DNA of 15,201 bases from JADZGC01 sp964613485 (GCA_964613485.1 CAZTHB010000018.1:1-15201); one strand, 5' to 3'; shown: positions 1-6,018, counted from the first letter of the stretch. The notes: generated by a model from the sequence alone, not told the origin. Numbers and translations: made by a program.

Positions 1-401
1 AAATTGTCGGTGTAATATTTTGCTTGTCCGAAAGCGACACTCAACATAAATTTTCCTTGCGGTGTCGCTTCAAACCAAAATGTAGGGAATTTTAGCGTGG
101 TGATTCTGCCAGTGTCCACAAGGTATATCACGCGTCCGCCGTCCACCGAATTACGAGCAAGACGATCGGGATTCCACGCTAAAATTCCCTGTGCAGTGCC
201 TTTTTCAATTTCGCCAAGCATTTCGTTAAATACTCCACGACCAGGCTCTTTAGCAGTTTTACTCTCGTAATACTCACGAACAACAAATAACCCCTGTTGA
301 TTGGCGTATTCACGAAGCTCCGTCAATTGCGCCTCAATACTCAAAACTTGGCGTTCTTCGTCCTCACTTGATTTTCTGCAATAGATAAAAAATTTCGTCA
401 T
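1..401 (-). CDS. Serine site-specific recombinase, N-terminal part (runs off the left edge)
   Basis: Reading the minus strand from the ATG at 401-399 gives 133 codons without a stop, so the gene continues beyond position 1. The start MTKFFIYCRKSSEDEERQ has the resolvase/invertase signature: a short strand, Tyr-x-Arg-x-Ser with the nucleophile serine at about residue 11, and the nearby acidic patch. Further on are the conserved LAWNPDRLARN block (about residues 78-88) and the FGQAKYYTDN block near residues 124-133. In large serine recombinases that last block leads into the long linker helix. These enzymes cut and rejoin DNA through a 5' phosphoserine link and move or invert elements. Only the catalytic domain is visible, so resolvase, invertase and integrase/transposase cannot be told apart. 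It lies beside the inverted-repeat-flanked resistance operon and is the obvious candidate mover. Family is confident; role is inference. Confidence 0.9.
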   Translation of the reverse strand, partial: MTKFFIYCRKSSEDEERQVLSIEAQLTELREYANQQGLFVVREYYESKTAKEPGRGVFNEMLGEIEKGTAQGILAWNPDRLARNSVDGGRVIYLVDTGRITTLKFPTFWFEATPQGKFMLSVAFGQAKYYTDN

Positions 402-436
402 AGCTTCGGGAATTAAATTGATAAAAGGTGTTGTCT

Positions 437-450
437 TACACCGACAATTT
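437..450. repeat. 14-bp inverted copy of the window's first 14 bases
   Basis: TACACCGACAATTT at 437-450 is the exact reverse complement of positions 1-14. The copy at 1-14 is inside the recombinase reading frame (codons for YYTDN); the copy at 437-450 lies 35 bp upstream of its start codon. A 14-bp exact match this close is unlikely by chance. It may be a recombination site, or a contig-end artefact, because it sits exactly at the window edge. Confidence 0.6.
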
Positions 451-471
451 CTAATCTCACCGCATCGGCTC

Positions 472-604
472 CTGTGCGAAGCACAGAACAAGCGTTAGCT
501 TGTCGAACCGCCGCCTCGCGGCGGGAATGCTTTTGGCGGAATTCAAAACCCCTTGGAATTTCTTGGCGGAACTGCCAGCCCAAGCCCGCGCCTTTGGCGC
601 GGGC
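472..604. repeat. Cluster of short GC-rich hairpins in the 402-631 non-coding stretch
   Basis: Non-coding sequence holds four perfect or near-perfect palindromes in a row. They are CTGTGC-GAA-GCACAG (472-486), ACAAGC-GTTA-GCTTGT (488-503), CCGCCGC-CTC-GCGGCGG (508-524) and GCCCGCGCC-TTT-GGCGCGGGC (584-604). The stems differ but all have 3-4 nt loops. A fifth of the same type, CACGCGC-GGA-GCGCGTG, lies at 691-707 inside the left inverted repeat. Short open frames here follow from GC-rich repeats and have no ribosome site or recognisable protein. I see no gene between 402 and 631. Confidence 0.65.
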
Positions 605-631
605 GCGGTCAATTCTGATGCAAATCAACTT

Positions 632-873
632 TGGTGGTGTTTGTTTGAAAAAGTCAGAACCCATTTTGAGCAGAACCCCGACTAATGTGGCACGCGCGGA
701 GCGCGTGGTGGCTCTGGACTGAATTGTACGCTCCGATTGCGCCTCTGCCGCGCTCGCGGACTCGCGCGGGCAAAACCCAAAAATTTTCCTTCCTTTCTGA
801 TTTAATTCGGCGGGGGGTGTGGGGGGAGCCGACAAAAAATGGAAAGGAAATTTTTGGTTTTGCTTCGCCGCTT
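632..873. repeat. Left arm of a 242-bp inverted repeat (IR-L)
   Basis: This segment is the reverse complement of 3222-3463. Every left position x pairs with 4095-x, so there is no indel, and I found no mismatch when comparing the two. Identity stops sharply: 631 (T) against 3464 (T) is mispaired on the outside, and 874 against 3221 on the inside. The arm is non-coding and contains GC-rich hairpins, then AT-rich stretches with a G-run and C-runs. Near identity over this length suggests recent duplication or upkeep by gene conversion. Confidence 0.9.
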
Positions 874-902
874 TCATAACTACATTGTATTTTATCACAC
901 CA

Positions 903-931
903 TTGTGTCAAGGTACAACATTGGCTATACT
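903..931 (+). promoter_or_regulatory. Promoter of the xre-aph-erm operon with possible operator dyad
   Basis: TTGTGT (903-908), a 17-nt spacer and TATACT (926-931) form a good sigma-70-type promoter 15 nt before the ATG of the XRE gene. TTGTG (903-907) and TACAA (914-918) make a small imperfect dyad overlapping the -35 box, where an autoregulating XRE protein could bind. The promoter lies inside the inverted repeats and so would move or invert with the cassette. Confidence 0.6.
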
Positions 932-946
932 TCAAAATAACCAAAT

Positions 947-1153
947 ATGTCGGATTCATCTAAAAAACTGGCTGAGAATATGCGAAAAATAAGAACGCGC
1001 AAGAAAATGTCGCAAGGCGACATTTGTCGCGCACTTGGCGTTGATCGTGCTTATATCAGCAATATTGAATCGGGAAACCAAAACCCGACACTCTCAACCA
1101 TCGAAAAAATAGCAAAAGCACTCGGAGTAAAGATTGATGAACTACTGCAATAA
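947..1153 (+). CDS. XRE/Cro-type helix-turn-helix transcriptional regulator, 68 aa
   Basis: This small single-domain DNA-binding protein of the HTH_3 family consists of five predicted helices. The helix-turn-helix spans about residues 21-47: SQGDICRALGV, then DRAYISNIESG with the typical Ile-Ser-x-Ile-Glu-x-Gly and NPTL turn. It ends with the usual IAKALGVKIDELL helix. It is full length for a stand-alone Cro-like protein. The ATG lies 15 nt after the -10 box with no obvious Shine-Dalgarno. Its stop is three bases before the next start, so it heads an operon with the APH and Erm genes and most likely controls them and itself. DNA target and any inducer are unknown. Confidence 0.9.
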   Translation: MSDSSKKLAENMRKIRTRKKMSQGDICRALGVDRAYISNIESGNQNPTLSTIEKIAKALGVKIDELLQ

Positions 1154-1156
1154 TTT

Positions 1157-2116
1157 ATGACCTCAACACAAGAAACAAAATACGAGCATCCTGTGAGAAT
1201 TCAGCTTGAACAAGTCAGCACATTTCTTGCAAAACATCTTGGTCCAAAAGTTGAACACATTGAACCTGTCGGTAAAGGCTTATGGTCTCAAGCTTTTTTC
1301 TTCCGTCGAGCTGATACAGATTATGTTCTGCGTTTTGGAAATGACGGCGAATCATACGAGAAAGATAAGATTTCGTCCAAGTATTCTTCGGATAACTTGC
1401 CTATTCCGTCTGTAACTGAAATAGGAACTGCTCTTGGGTATAATTTTGCTATTTCGGAACGTCGTGCCGGAACAATGATCGAGGAATTAGGACAGGATGA
1501 AATAGAAACTTTAGTCCCCGCAATGCTAGATATGTTGGACGCACTTCGGGAAGCAGACATATCTACAAATACTGGTTATGGTTATTGGAGTAAAAATGAG
1601 GTAGGTCAGTATTCAAGTTGGTATGATTTTCTGCTTGCCGTTAGCGTTGACGAGACGACGAGTAAAATACACGGATGGAAAAAATCATTGGCGACTTCAC
1701 CACAGGGTATAGAGTTTTTTGAAAGAATGACGGAAAAATTAAAAACACTTGCTAGCGATGGTTACGAAGGTCGCCATCTCGTCCATACCGATTTACTGCA
1801 TTTCAATGTCTTAGCCGAAAACAATAAAATTTCCGCAGTCATTGATTGGGGTAACGCGATGTACGGGGATTTCCTTTATGATTTTGCAAACTTTACTTTT
1901 TGGTCTCCGCTTCACCCTTCTATACAGAAAATTGATTGGCTAGAGAAAGCCAAGCAATATTTCAAAGAAAAAGAAACTGAAATCCCCGATTTTGAGAAGA
2001 GGCTTCGTGTGTGCGAACTTCATATCGGACTTTCTGGTATGGCGTGGAACGCACATACAAGAAATTGGAAGGAGCTTGAGGCGACGACAAAACGAATTGC
2101 GGAATTGTTCACATAA
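1157..2116 (+). CDS. Aminoglycoside phosphotransferase, hygromycin B kinase APH(4)-like
   Basis: This 319-aa cytoplasmic APH/choline-kinase-fold enzyme would transfer phosphate from ATP or GTP to an aminocyclitol antibiotic. The N-lobe has YVLRFGNDGESYEKDK and LPIPSV (about residues 55-85), which run parallel to hygromycin-B 4-O-kinase as I remember it. The catalytic loop is His210-x-Asp212-x4-Asn217 (HTDLLHFN), and the metal-binding motif is Ile229-Asp230-Trp231 followed by AMYGD. The IDWGNAMYGD and FTFWSP segments again resemble APH(4). Length fits the family. It is the second gene of the regulator-APH-Erm operon, with gaps of 3 and 4 nt and no strong Shine-Dalgarno. Family is secure; hygromycin as substrate is inferred from remembered similarity, and a related aminoglycoside or another small alcohol is possible. 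Confidence 0.85.
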   Translation: MTSTQETKYEHPVRIQLEQVSTFLAKHLGPKVEHIEPVGKGLWSQAFFFRRADTDYVLRFGNDGESYEKDKISSKYSSDNLPIPSVTEIGTALGYNFAISERRAGTMIEELGQDEIETLVPAMLDMLDALREADISTNTGYGYWSKNEVGQYSSWYDFLLAVSVDETTSKIHGWKKSLATSPQGIEFFERMTEKLKTLASDGYEGRHLVHTDLLHFNVLAENNKISAVIDWGNAMYGDFLYDFANFTFWSPLHPSIQKIDWLEKAKQYFKEKETEIPDFEKRLRVCELHIGLSGMAWNAHTRNWKELEATTKRIAELFT

Positions 2117-2120
2117 ATAT

Positions 2121-3011
2121 ATGAATACACAACACACAAAATTATCTCATTCCCAAAATTTTCTCCGAGATTCAAGTCTTGTTGAAAAGTTGGTACAAAA
2201 ATCGTCGCTCACAAGCAATGACGTGGTTCTCGAAATCGGCCCCGGAAAGGGAATAATTACTGAAGCATTAGCTAAACATTGCAAGCGCGTTATAGCGGTT
2301 GAAGCTGATAAATATTTGTTTGCGGAATTGAAAGATAAATTTTCTTCTTTCACAAATGCTGAAATATGTCACCAGAATTTTTTGGATTTTTCGTTGCCGA
2401 AATACGAATATAGAGTATTTTCAAATATCCCTTTCAACATTACGGCAGATATCGTGAAAAAATTAGTGGATAGCGAAAATTCGCCTGCCGATAGTTATTT
2501 GATAGTTCAAAAAGAAGCAGCAGAAAAATACGGCGGATTCAGGCAGGAAACGCTTTTTTCCATTTTACATAAACCTTGGTTTAGGTTTAGCAAAGTATAT
2601 GAATTTCAAAAAAGCGATTTTTCTCCTCGCCCTGCGGTAGATACGATTTTATTGCGAATAGAAAAAATGAAACAGCCACTTATTGAAAATCGAAATGCGT
2701 TAGCATTTCGAGATTTTGTAGCTTTTGGCTTTTCCAGTATGAAAGCGAATTTGAAAAAGGGCTACACAAATGTTTTCGGCCACGTACAATTTTTACGATT
2801 GGCAACCGATCATGACTTTAATGCATTGGCAAAACCCACCGACTTAACTTTTGAACAATGGTTAGGAATTTTTAACTACTTTTTAAATAATGTTGAAAAA
2901 TTCCGCCAAGTAAAAACGAGCGGAGCATATGAAAAATTGCTGGTACAGCAAAAATCTCTGCAAAAAATTCATAGAACGCGAACAGACAGAAATTGGCGAA
3001 AGAGTAAGTAG
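2121..3011 (+). CDS. erm: Erm-type 23S rRNA (adenine-N6) dimethyltransferase
   Basis: This 296-aa SAM-dependent methyltransferase would dimethylate the A2058-equivalent of 23S rRNA and block macrolides, lincosamides and streptogramin B. It opens with HTKLSHSQNFLRDSSLV, the Erm/KsgA start motif. The SAM loop is Glu38-Ile-Gly-Pro-Gly-Lys-Gly44. The catalytic motif is Asn102-Ile-Pro-Phe105 followed by Asn-Ile-Thr, which is the Erm form (KsgA usually has NLPY). The SDFSPRPAVDTILLRIE block follows. The basic C-terminal tail, with HRTRTDRNWRKSK, makes it longer than the roughly 245 aa of classic ErmC/ErmB, as in longer Erm types. The ATG at 2121 is preferred because the upstream in-frame extension lies inside the APH gene. 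No translational-attenuator leader peptide is seen; control would come from the operon promoter. Confidence 0.92.
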   Translation: MNTQHTKLSHSQNFLRDSSLVEKLVQKSSLTSNDVVLEIGPGKGIITEALAKHCKRVIAVEADKYLFAELKDKFSSFTNAEICHQNFLDFSLPKYEYRVFSNIPFNITADIVKKLVDSENSPADSYLIVQKEAAEKYGGFRQETLFSILHKPWFRFSKVYEFQKSDFSPRPAVDTILLRIEKMKQPLIENRNALAFRDFVAFGFSSMKANLKKGYTNVFGHVQFLRLATDHDFNALAKPTDLTFEQWLGIFNYFLNNVEKFRQVKTSGAYEKLLVQQKSLQKIHRTRTDRNWRKSK

Positions 3012-3029
3012 TTTTGGTATTCAAGGGAG

Positions 3030-3073
3030 CAATCCCCGCCGTTTTATAATTTTTCCTAAAAACGGCGGGGTTG
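3030..3073 (+). terminator. Long hairpin after erm, possible terminator
   Basis: CCCCGCCGTTTT (3034-3045) pairs perfectly with AAAACGGCGGGG (3059-3070) around a 13-nt AT-rich loop. CAA (3030-3032) and TTG (3071-3073) extend the stem across one bulged T. It begins 18 nt after the erm stop. There is no T-run after the stem, so termination is plausible but not proven. Confidence 0.5.
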
Positions 3074-3221
3074 TCGTGCGCGCACTGGGCGGGCGGGGCA
3101 AGCACAAATAGATTTGATTGCGCCTTAGCGCAAACCGAATTGCATGCGCCTCTGATCGCCGCGAAGGTGTAGAAAAGAGCAAACAAAAATGTCATAATAG
3201 GAATGCTCTTTTCGGAGACTG
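3074..3221. other. Non-coding tail of the cassette with short palindromes
   Basis: I see no gene here. The perfect 10-bp palindrome GTGCGCGCAC (3076-3085) and the hairpin TTGCGC-CTTA-GCGCAA (3118-3133) are of the same short-loop, GC-rich kind as the cluster left of IR-L. Both ends of the element therefore share this style of sequence. Confidence 0.5.
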
Positions 3222-3463
3222 AAGCGGCGAAGCAAAACCAAAAATTTCCTTTCCATTTTTTGTCGGCTCCCCCCACACCCCCCGCCGAATTAAATCAGAA
3301 AGGAAGGAAAATTTTTGGGTTTTGCCCGCGCGAGTCCGCGAGCGCGGCAGAGGCGCAATCGGAGCGTACAATTCAGTCCAGAGCCACCACGCGCTCCGCG
3401 CGTGCCACATTAGTCGGGGTTCTGCTCAAAATGGGTTCTGACTTTTTCAAACAAACACCACCA
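3222..3463. repeat. Right arm of the 242-bp inverted repeat (IR-R)
   Basis: Reverse complement of 632-873 with no gap and no mismatch found. The short frames across it (for example 3203-3466) are mirror images of frames in the left arm and look non-coding. Sequence character changes after 3463 to moderate-GC DNA. The 3464-3562 interval holds nothing recognisable. Confidence 0.9.
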
Positions 3464-3562
3464 TAATTATTTCTTTAGAACCTCCCTAAAGTTACTTATT
3501 CGGGCTTTTGAGGATTTTATTTAGCAGCTCAAGCTTGCGTTCGAATCAGAGACTGACTGGCG

Positions 3563-3568
3563 TATACT
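3563..3568 (+). promoter_or_regulatory. -10 box of a leaderless-type promoter
   Basis: TATACT lies 6 nt before the ATG at 3575, so the predicted transcription start coincides with the start codon. No convincing -35 at normal spacing; TTGCGT at 3535-3540 is 22 nt away. Confidence 0.45.
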
Positions 3569-3574
3569 AAGCTT

Positions 3575-3919
3575 ATGTATAAGCCTCTCCGAAATTATCT
3601 TAGTTGTTTTGGCCCGCAGTTCGTTAAGGGGATAGGTATCCTGGCTGATCAATCGCACTACAAGAAAAGTGCCTTTATAAAGTCGATTAGGCCATTGCCA
3701 GATTTTTTTGTGCTTAGTCGTCAGCCTTCACCGCATACTTCTGAGGTAAAACGAGTGCGTGGAGTGGTCTGGGGTGCAATCGCTGTAGCATGGATAACGA
3801 TGATCGTCCTGTTGTTTGTCATCTCACTGCCTTTGGCGTTATGGCTGTCATTAGCCGGATTAGTGTCTTTGATCGCTCCGCATACACTTTTGCTCATCGC
3901 TGCCGCAAGCATGCGCTAG
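3575..3919 (+). CDS. Small two-helix membrane protein of unknown function
   Basis: This 114-aa protein is not recognised. Residues 1-60 are polar and basic. About residues 63-86 and 88-111 form two long hydrophobic segments (VVWGAIAVAWITMIVLLFV and LALWLSLAGLVSLIAP are their cores), giving a helical hairpin in the membrane with a soluble N-terminal part. There is no cleavable signal peptide. Start choice rests on the TATACT box 6 nt upstream, matching the leaderless pattern at ddl, leuS and trmB. It is the first gene beyond the resistance cassette. A real gene is likely because of promoter placement and TM organisation, but no function can be given. Confidence 0.6.
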   Translation: MYKPLRNYLSCFGPQFVKGIGILADQSHYKKSAFIKSIRPLPDFFVLSRQPSPHTSEVKRVRGVVWGAIAVAWITMIVLLFVISLPLALWLSLAGLVSLIAPHTLLLIAAASMR

Positions 3920-4053
3920 TGTGTAGAGTGCTCAGAGTTCAAAGAAGAAGAGGCTCTTTGGTATCAACTGTTAATTTAGTAATTCGGCAGCCACTAGTAG
4001 TCTATTGTATGGAGATGTAATTCATTATAAGATACCGGCATCCAGTACCTTCC

Positions 4054-4060
4054 AAGGAGG
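4054..4060 (+). promoter_or_regulatory. Strong Shine-Dalgarno that sets a GTG start
   Basis: AAGGAGG is 4 nt before GTG 4065. It is one of the few clear Shine-Dalgarno sites in the window and shows that the in-frame ATG at 4005 is not the main start. Confidence 0.65.
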
Positions 4061-4064
4061 ACTT

Positions 4065-4277
4065 GTGAAACTTGTACCTAAAAAGTGGACTTTGGCAGAG
4101 CGCGTGCGCATTGCTCGCTTGCGTTACGAAGCAGCACTGAAGCAGCTCTCACGTCTACGTGGGTTCGACCACTGGAGCTTCTCGCATACCGTAGATGCTC
4201 ATCGTCTCCATCTGATTCGACTTGAGAAAAAGCTCGGCACGTACGATGGTCGTCTCGATTGGCCCTCGTACCGATGA
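4065..4277 (+). CDS. Small basic protein of unknown function, 70 aa
   Basis: Starting at GTG 4065 the product is 70 residues, rich in Arg, Lys, Leu and His, and predicted mostly helical (WTLAERVRIARLRYEAALKQL and a later RLHLIRLEKKL helix). It has no membrane segment or cysteine. An in-frame ATG at 4005 would add 20 residues but would bury the AAGGAGG ribosome site inside the gene. The stop overlaps the ATG of the next gene as ATGA (4274-4277), so the two are probably translationally coupled. Not recognised; a nucleic-acid or protein partner role is conceivable from charge only. Confidence 0.6.
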   Translation: MKLVPKKWTLAERVRIARLRYEAALKQLSRLRGFDHWSFSHTVDAHRLHLIRLEKKLGTYDGRLDWPSYR

Positions 4278-4855
4278 GTAAGCAACAGACTGGAGCGTTA
4301 TCCGCGCATTCGCGTGAGACGAAGAAGAGCCTGTCCGAACTACGCGAGCATCATCGCATACATCGTCCCTGGGGAGCTCATTCGGATGTGATTGTTCAGC
4401 TTTGCAGCGAAGCACTCAGTCTGATGGAAGAGCGTAATGAGGCTCGTGCATTGGCTGAACGAGATCAGCACGATAGGCTGGCGGCTTTGGAAGCTACTAC
4501 CCATGATGTAAACCTGTTTCCTTGGCAGCTGCAGAAGTGCAATGTTTGCGATGGGGATGGCCGTGATGAAGAGCATCATCATATTGAGATTGTGTTAGAC
4601 TGCGATCATATTCGTTGTAAGTTACATGGCGAAGTGGGTCATGATCGGACACACGGTATGTGCGATTCGTGTAAGGGTCGGGGTAAAATTCCAAGCGATG
4701 AATACAAGCACTTGACCCTTTTTCAGGACCGTGAAGAGTCAAGTGTGCTGGACTCCAAAGTGCCTCCTCATAAGTTTGTAGCATCGCGTCATGGCGGTGC
4801 TAATTGCGGCGACTGCGGGGCCTGGTCGTTCGCTATCCAGCACCAAGTCGATTAA
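4274..4855 (+). CDS. Zinc-knuckle protein with DnaJ-type CxxCxGxG repeats, unknown function
   Basis: This 193-aa protein starts at the ATG overlapping the previous stop; an upstream TTG at 4259 in the same frame is less likely. Residues 1-75 are polar and helical, with an Ala/Glu/Arg-rich probable coiled coil (about 45-75). Then come Cys89-x2-Cys92-Asp-Gly-Asp-Gly, Cys110 and Cys115, and Cys130-x2-Cys133-Lys-Gly-Arg-Gly. That layout resembles the DnaJ zinc-binding CxxCxGxG motif, with two knuckles making one zinc site. A further Cys178-x2-Cys181 lies near the C-terminus. There is no J domain, so it is not a DnaJ. Such isolated knuckles occur in phage and plasmid proteins. A terminator follows directly, so the pair forms a short operon. 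Confidence 0.7.
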   Translation: MSKQQTGALSAHSRETKKSLSELREHHRIHRPWGAHSDVIVQLCSEALSLMEERNEARALAERDQHDRLAALEATTHDVNLFPWQLQKCNVCDGDGRDEEHHHIEIVLDCDHIRCKLHGEVGHDRTHGMCDSCKGRGKIPSDEYKHLTLFQDREESSVLDSKVPPHKFVASRHGGANCGDCGAWSFAIQHQVD

Positions 4856-4864
4856 TGACTCACA

Positions 4865-4896
4865 TGCCCGGGACTACAGTCTCGGGCATTTTTTGT
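4865..4896 (+). terminator. Rho-independent terminator after the zinc-knuckle gene
   Basis: GCCCGGGA (4866-4873) pairs with TCTCGGGC (4880-4887) with one G-T pair, loop CTACAG, followed by ATTTTTTG. It begins 10 nt after the stop at 4855. Confidence 0.85.
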
Positions 4897-4928
4897 TATA
4901 TTCGAGCTATCACAGGAAGCATGATGTT

Positions 4929-4969
4929 ATTTCCCAAAAACCTGAATCAAATTCAGGGCTTTGGGAAAT
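4929..4969. repeat. Compound palindrome with a two-part stem
   Basis: ATTTCCCAAA (4929-4938) pairs with TTTGGGAAAT (4960-4969), and inside it CCTGAAT (4941-4947) pairs with ATTCAGG (4951-4957) around a CAA loop. A 2x2 internal loop separates the two parts. There is no T-run. It sits between the terminator and the edge of the GC-rich dehydrogenase island. Confidence 0.7.
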
Positions 4970-5016
4970 GCCAGATATCGCTCTGGCGGGCGTTGCATAT
5001 GAGCAGAATCGGAAAG

Positions 5017-5928
5017 TTACTCGCTACCGCTGAGTAGTCCGAGGAGCTTCTGGATCTCGCCACCCGAGTCGGGGTGGACAGCAGCTCCCTCGCGATCCCG
5101 GATCTGCGCGAAGTTGTCGCGGATGTCCTCGGCGGTGAGATCGGGGTTGAAGTACCCCTCGGTGAGACCGATGAAGAACTGCGACACGCAGCCACCGGCT
5201 GTCGAGAAGATCTCACCCGAAGGCTCGCAGCCCTCATGGGCGAGGTACGCCACGAGCGGACTGATCTTGCTCGGATCGAGCGCGTCTGCGTAGTCGGCGA
5301 ACATGTCCTCCGTCATGCGAGTGAAGCCGACCGGGGCGATGGCGTTGACCTTGATGTCGCGGCTGCGCCCCTCGATCGCGAGGACGCGGGTGAAGCCGAC
5401 GAGCCCCATCTTCGCGGCGCCGTAGTTGGCCTGGCCGAAGTTGCCGAGGATGCCCGAGTTCGAGCTGGTGTTGATGATGCGGCCGTAGCTCTGCTCGCGC
5501 ATGATCTCCCAGGCGGGCATGGTCACGTAGAACGAACCCAGCAGGTGGGTCGCGATCACGGGTTCGACGAGCTCCGGCGTCATGTTGTGGAACGCCTTGT
5601 CCCGCAGGATGCCGGCGTTGTTGACGAGGATGTCAACGGTGCCGAAGGCGTCGACGGCGGTCTGCACGATGGCCCGGCCTCCGTCTGCGGTGGCGACCGA
5701 GTTGTGGTCCGCCACAGCGGTACCGCCGAGCTGCTCGATCTCCTTCGCGACGATGCTCGCTGCGCTGTCGTCGTGGCCTTCGCCGTGCACGCTGCCGCCG
5801 AGGTCGTTGACGACCACGTGGGCACCGCGGCGAGCCAGCTCGAGAGCGTGGCTGCGGCCGAGGCCACCTCCGGCTCCGGTGACGATGGCGACCTTGCCAT
5901 CCAGGGTCAGGGACGCTTGTCCACTCAT
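5017..5928 (-). CDS. Short-chain dehydrogenase/reductase, (3R)-hydroxyacyl-CoA dehydrogenase-like
   Basis: This 303-aa Rossmann-fold oxidoreductase has its cofactor loop at Thr17-Gly18-x3-Gly22-x-Gly24. Asp42 after the second strand (NDLGGSV) points to NAD(H). Also present are Asn103-Asn-Ala-Gly106, a catalytic Ser near 156, Tyr169 and Lys173 (YGAAK). The NDLGGSVHGEG segment and a C-terminal extension of about 60 residues resemble the SDR part of peroxisomal multifunctional enzyme/17-beta-HSD type 4, common in actinobacteria for acyl-CoA or steroid side-chain oxidation. Start ATG 5928 is preceded by GGAAGGAAA at good spacing. The gene is far more GC-rich than its neighbours, with mostly G/C third positions, and appears intact. 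Together with the actinobacterial style this suggests horizontal transfer; an assembly chimera should be excluded. Exact substrate unknown. Confidence 0.88.
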   Translation of the reverse strand: MSGQASLTLDGKVAIVTGAGGGLGRSHALELARRGAHVVVNDLGGSVHGEGHDDSAASIVAKEIEQLGGTAVADHNSVATADGGRAIVQTAVDAFGTVDILVNNAGILRDKAFHNMTPELVEPVIATHLLGSFYVTMPAWEIMREQSYGRIINTSSNSGILGNFGQANYGAAKMGLVGFTRVLAIEGRSRDIKVNAIAPVGFTRMTEDMFADYADALDPSKISPLVAYLAHEGCEPSGEIFSTAGGCVSQFFIGLTEGYFNPDLTAEDIRDNFAQIRDREGAAVHPDSGGEIQKLLGLLSGSE

Positions 5929-5951
5929 GTGGGATTTCCTTCCGTTGTCGA

Positions 5952-5983
5952 GGTTCGGTGTGAACCGTCTCTCATTTTGAGAC
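5952..5983. promoter_or_regulatory. Two adjacent dyads in the leader of the dehydrogenase gene
   Basis: GGTTC-GGTGT-GAACC (5952-5966) is followed directly by GTCTC-TCATTTT-GAGAC (5967-5983). They fall between the predicted minus-strand transcription start and the start codon of the dehydrogenase. They could be a repressor operator imported with the gene or a leader hairpin. Confidence 0.4.
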
Positions 5984-5989
5984 CAAAGG

Positions 5990-6018
5990 ATTGTATAATA
6001 AATTGCCTACTTATTCAA
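5990..6018 (-). promoter_or_regulatory. Promoter for the dehydrogenase in AT-rich flanking DNA
   Basis: Read on the minus strand: TTGAAT (6018-6013), a 17-nt spacer, TACAAT (5995-5990). It would start near 5983, about 55 nt before the ATG. The AT-rich composition matches the neighbouring intergenic DNA, not the GC-rich gene. It is divergent from ddl. Confidence 0.5.

Larger units (their letters stand above)
632..3463. mobile_element. Inverted-repeat-flanked antibiotic-resistance cassette
   Basis: Two 242-bp inverted arms bracket about 2.35 kb that carries a regulator, an APH-type drug kinase and an Erm-type rRNA methylase, with their promoter inside the arms. The cargo is visibly more AT-rich than the chromosomal genes further right. 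A serine recombinase begins about 230 bp outside the left arm. I saw no transposase inside the arms and no direct target duplication next to their outer ends. The unit could therefore be an invertible segment, a non-autonomous element mobilised in trans, or part of a larger element that continues beyond position 1. The repeat geometry is seen directly; mobility is inference. Confidence 0.65.

Noticed and set aside
3030..3073. Integron attC site, as a bulged palindrome after a resistance gene.
   Set aside because: No GTTRRRY / RYYYAAC core sites are seen and no integron integrase is present. A terminator-like hairpin is simpler.
3203..3466. Open frame of 87 codons across the right repeat, mirrored by frames in the left repeat.
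   Set aside because: Low-complexity composition, no ribosome site, no family resemblance, and it exists only because the repeat is duplicated.
3535..3552. TTCGAATC resembling a tRNA T-loop at the edge of the cassette, a possible attachment site.
   Set aside because: The flanking bases do not form a T-stem and no acceptor, D or anticodon arm can be drawn.
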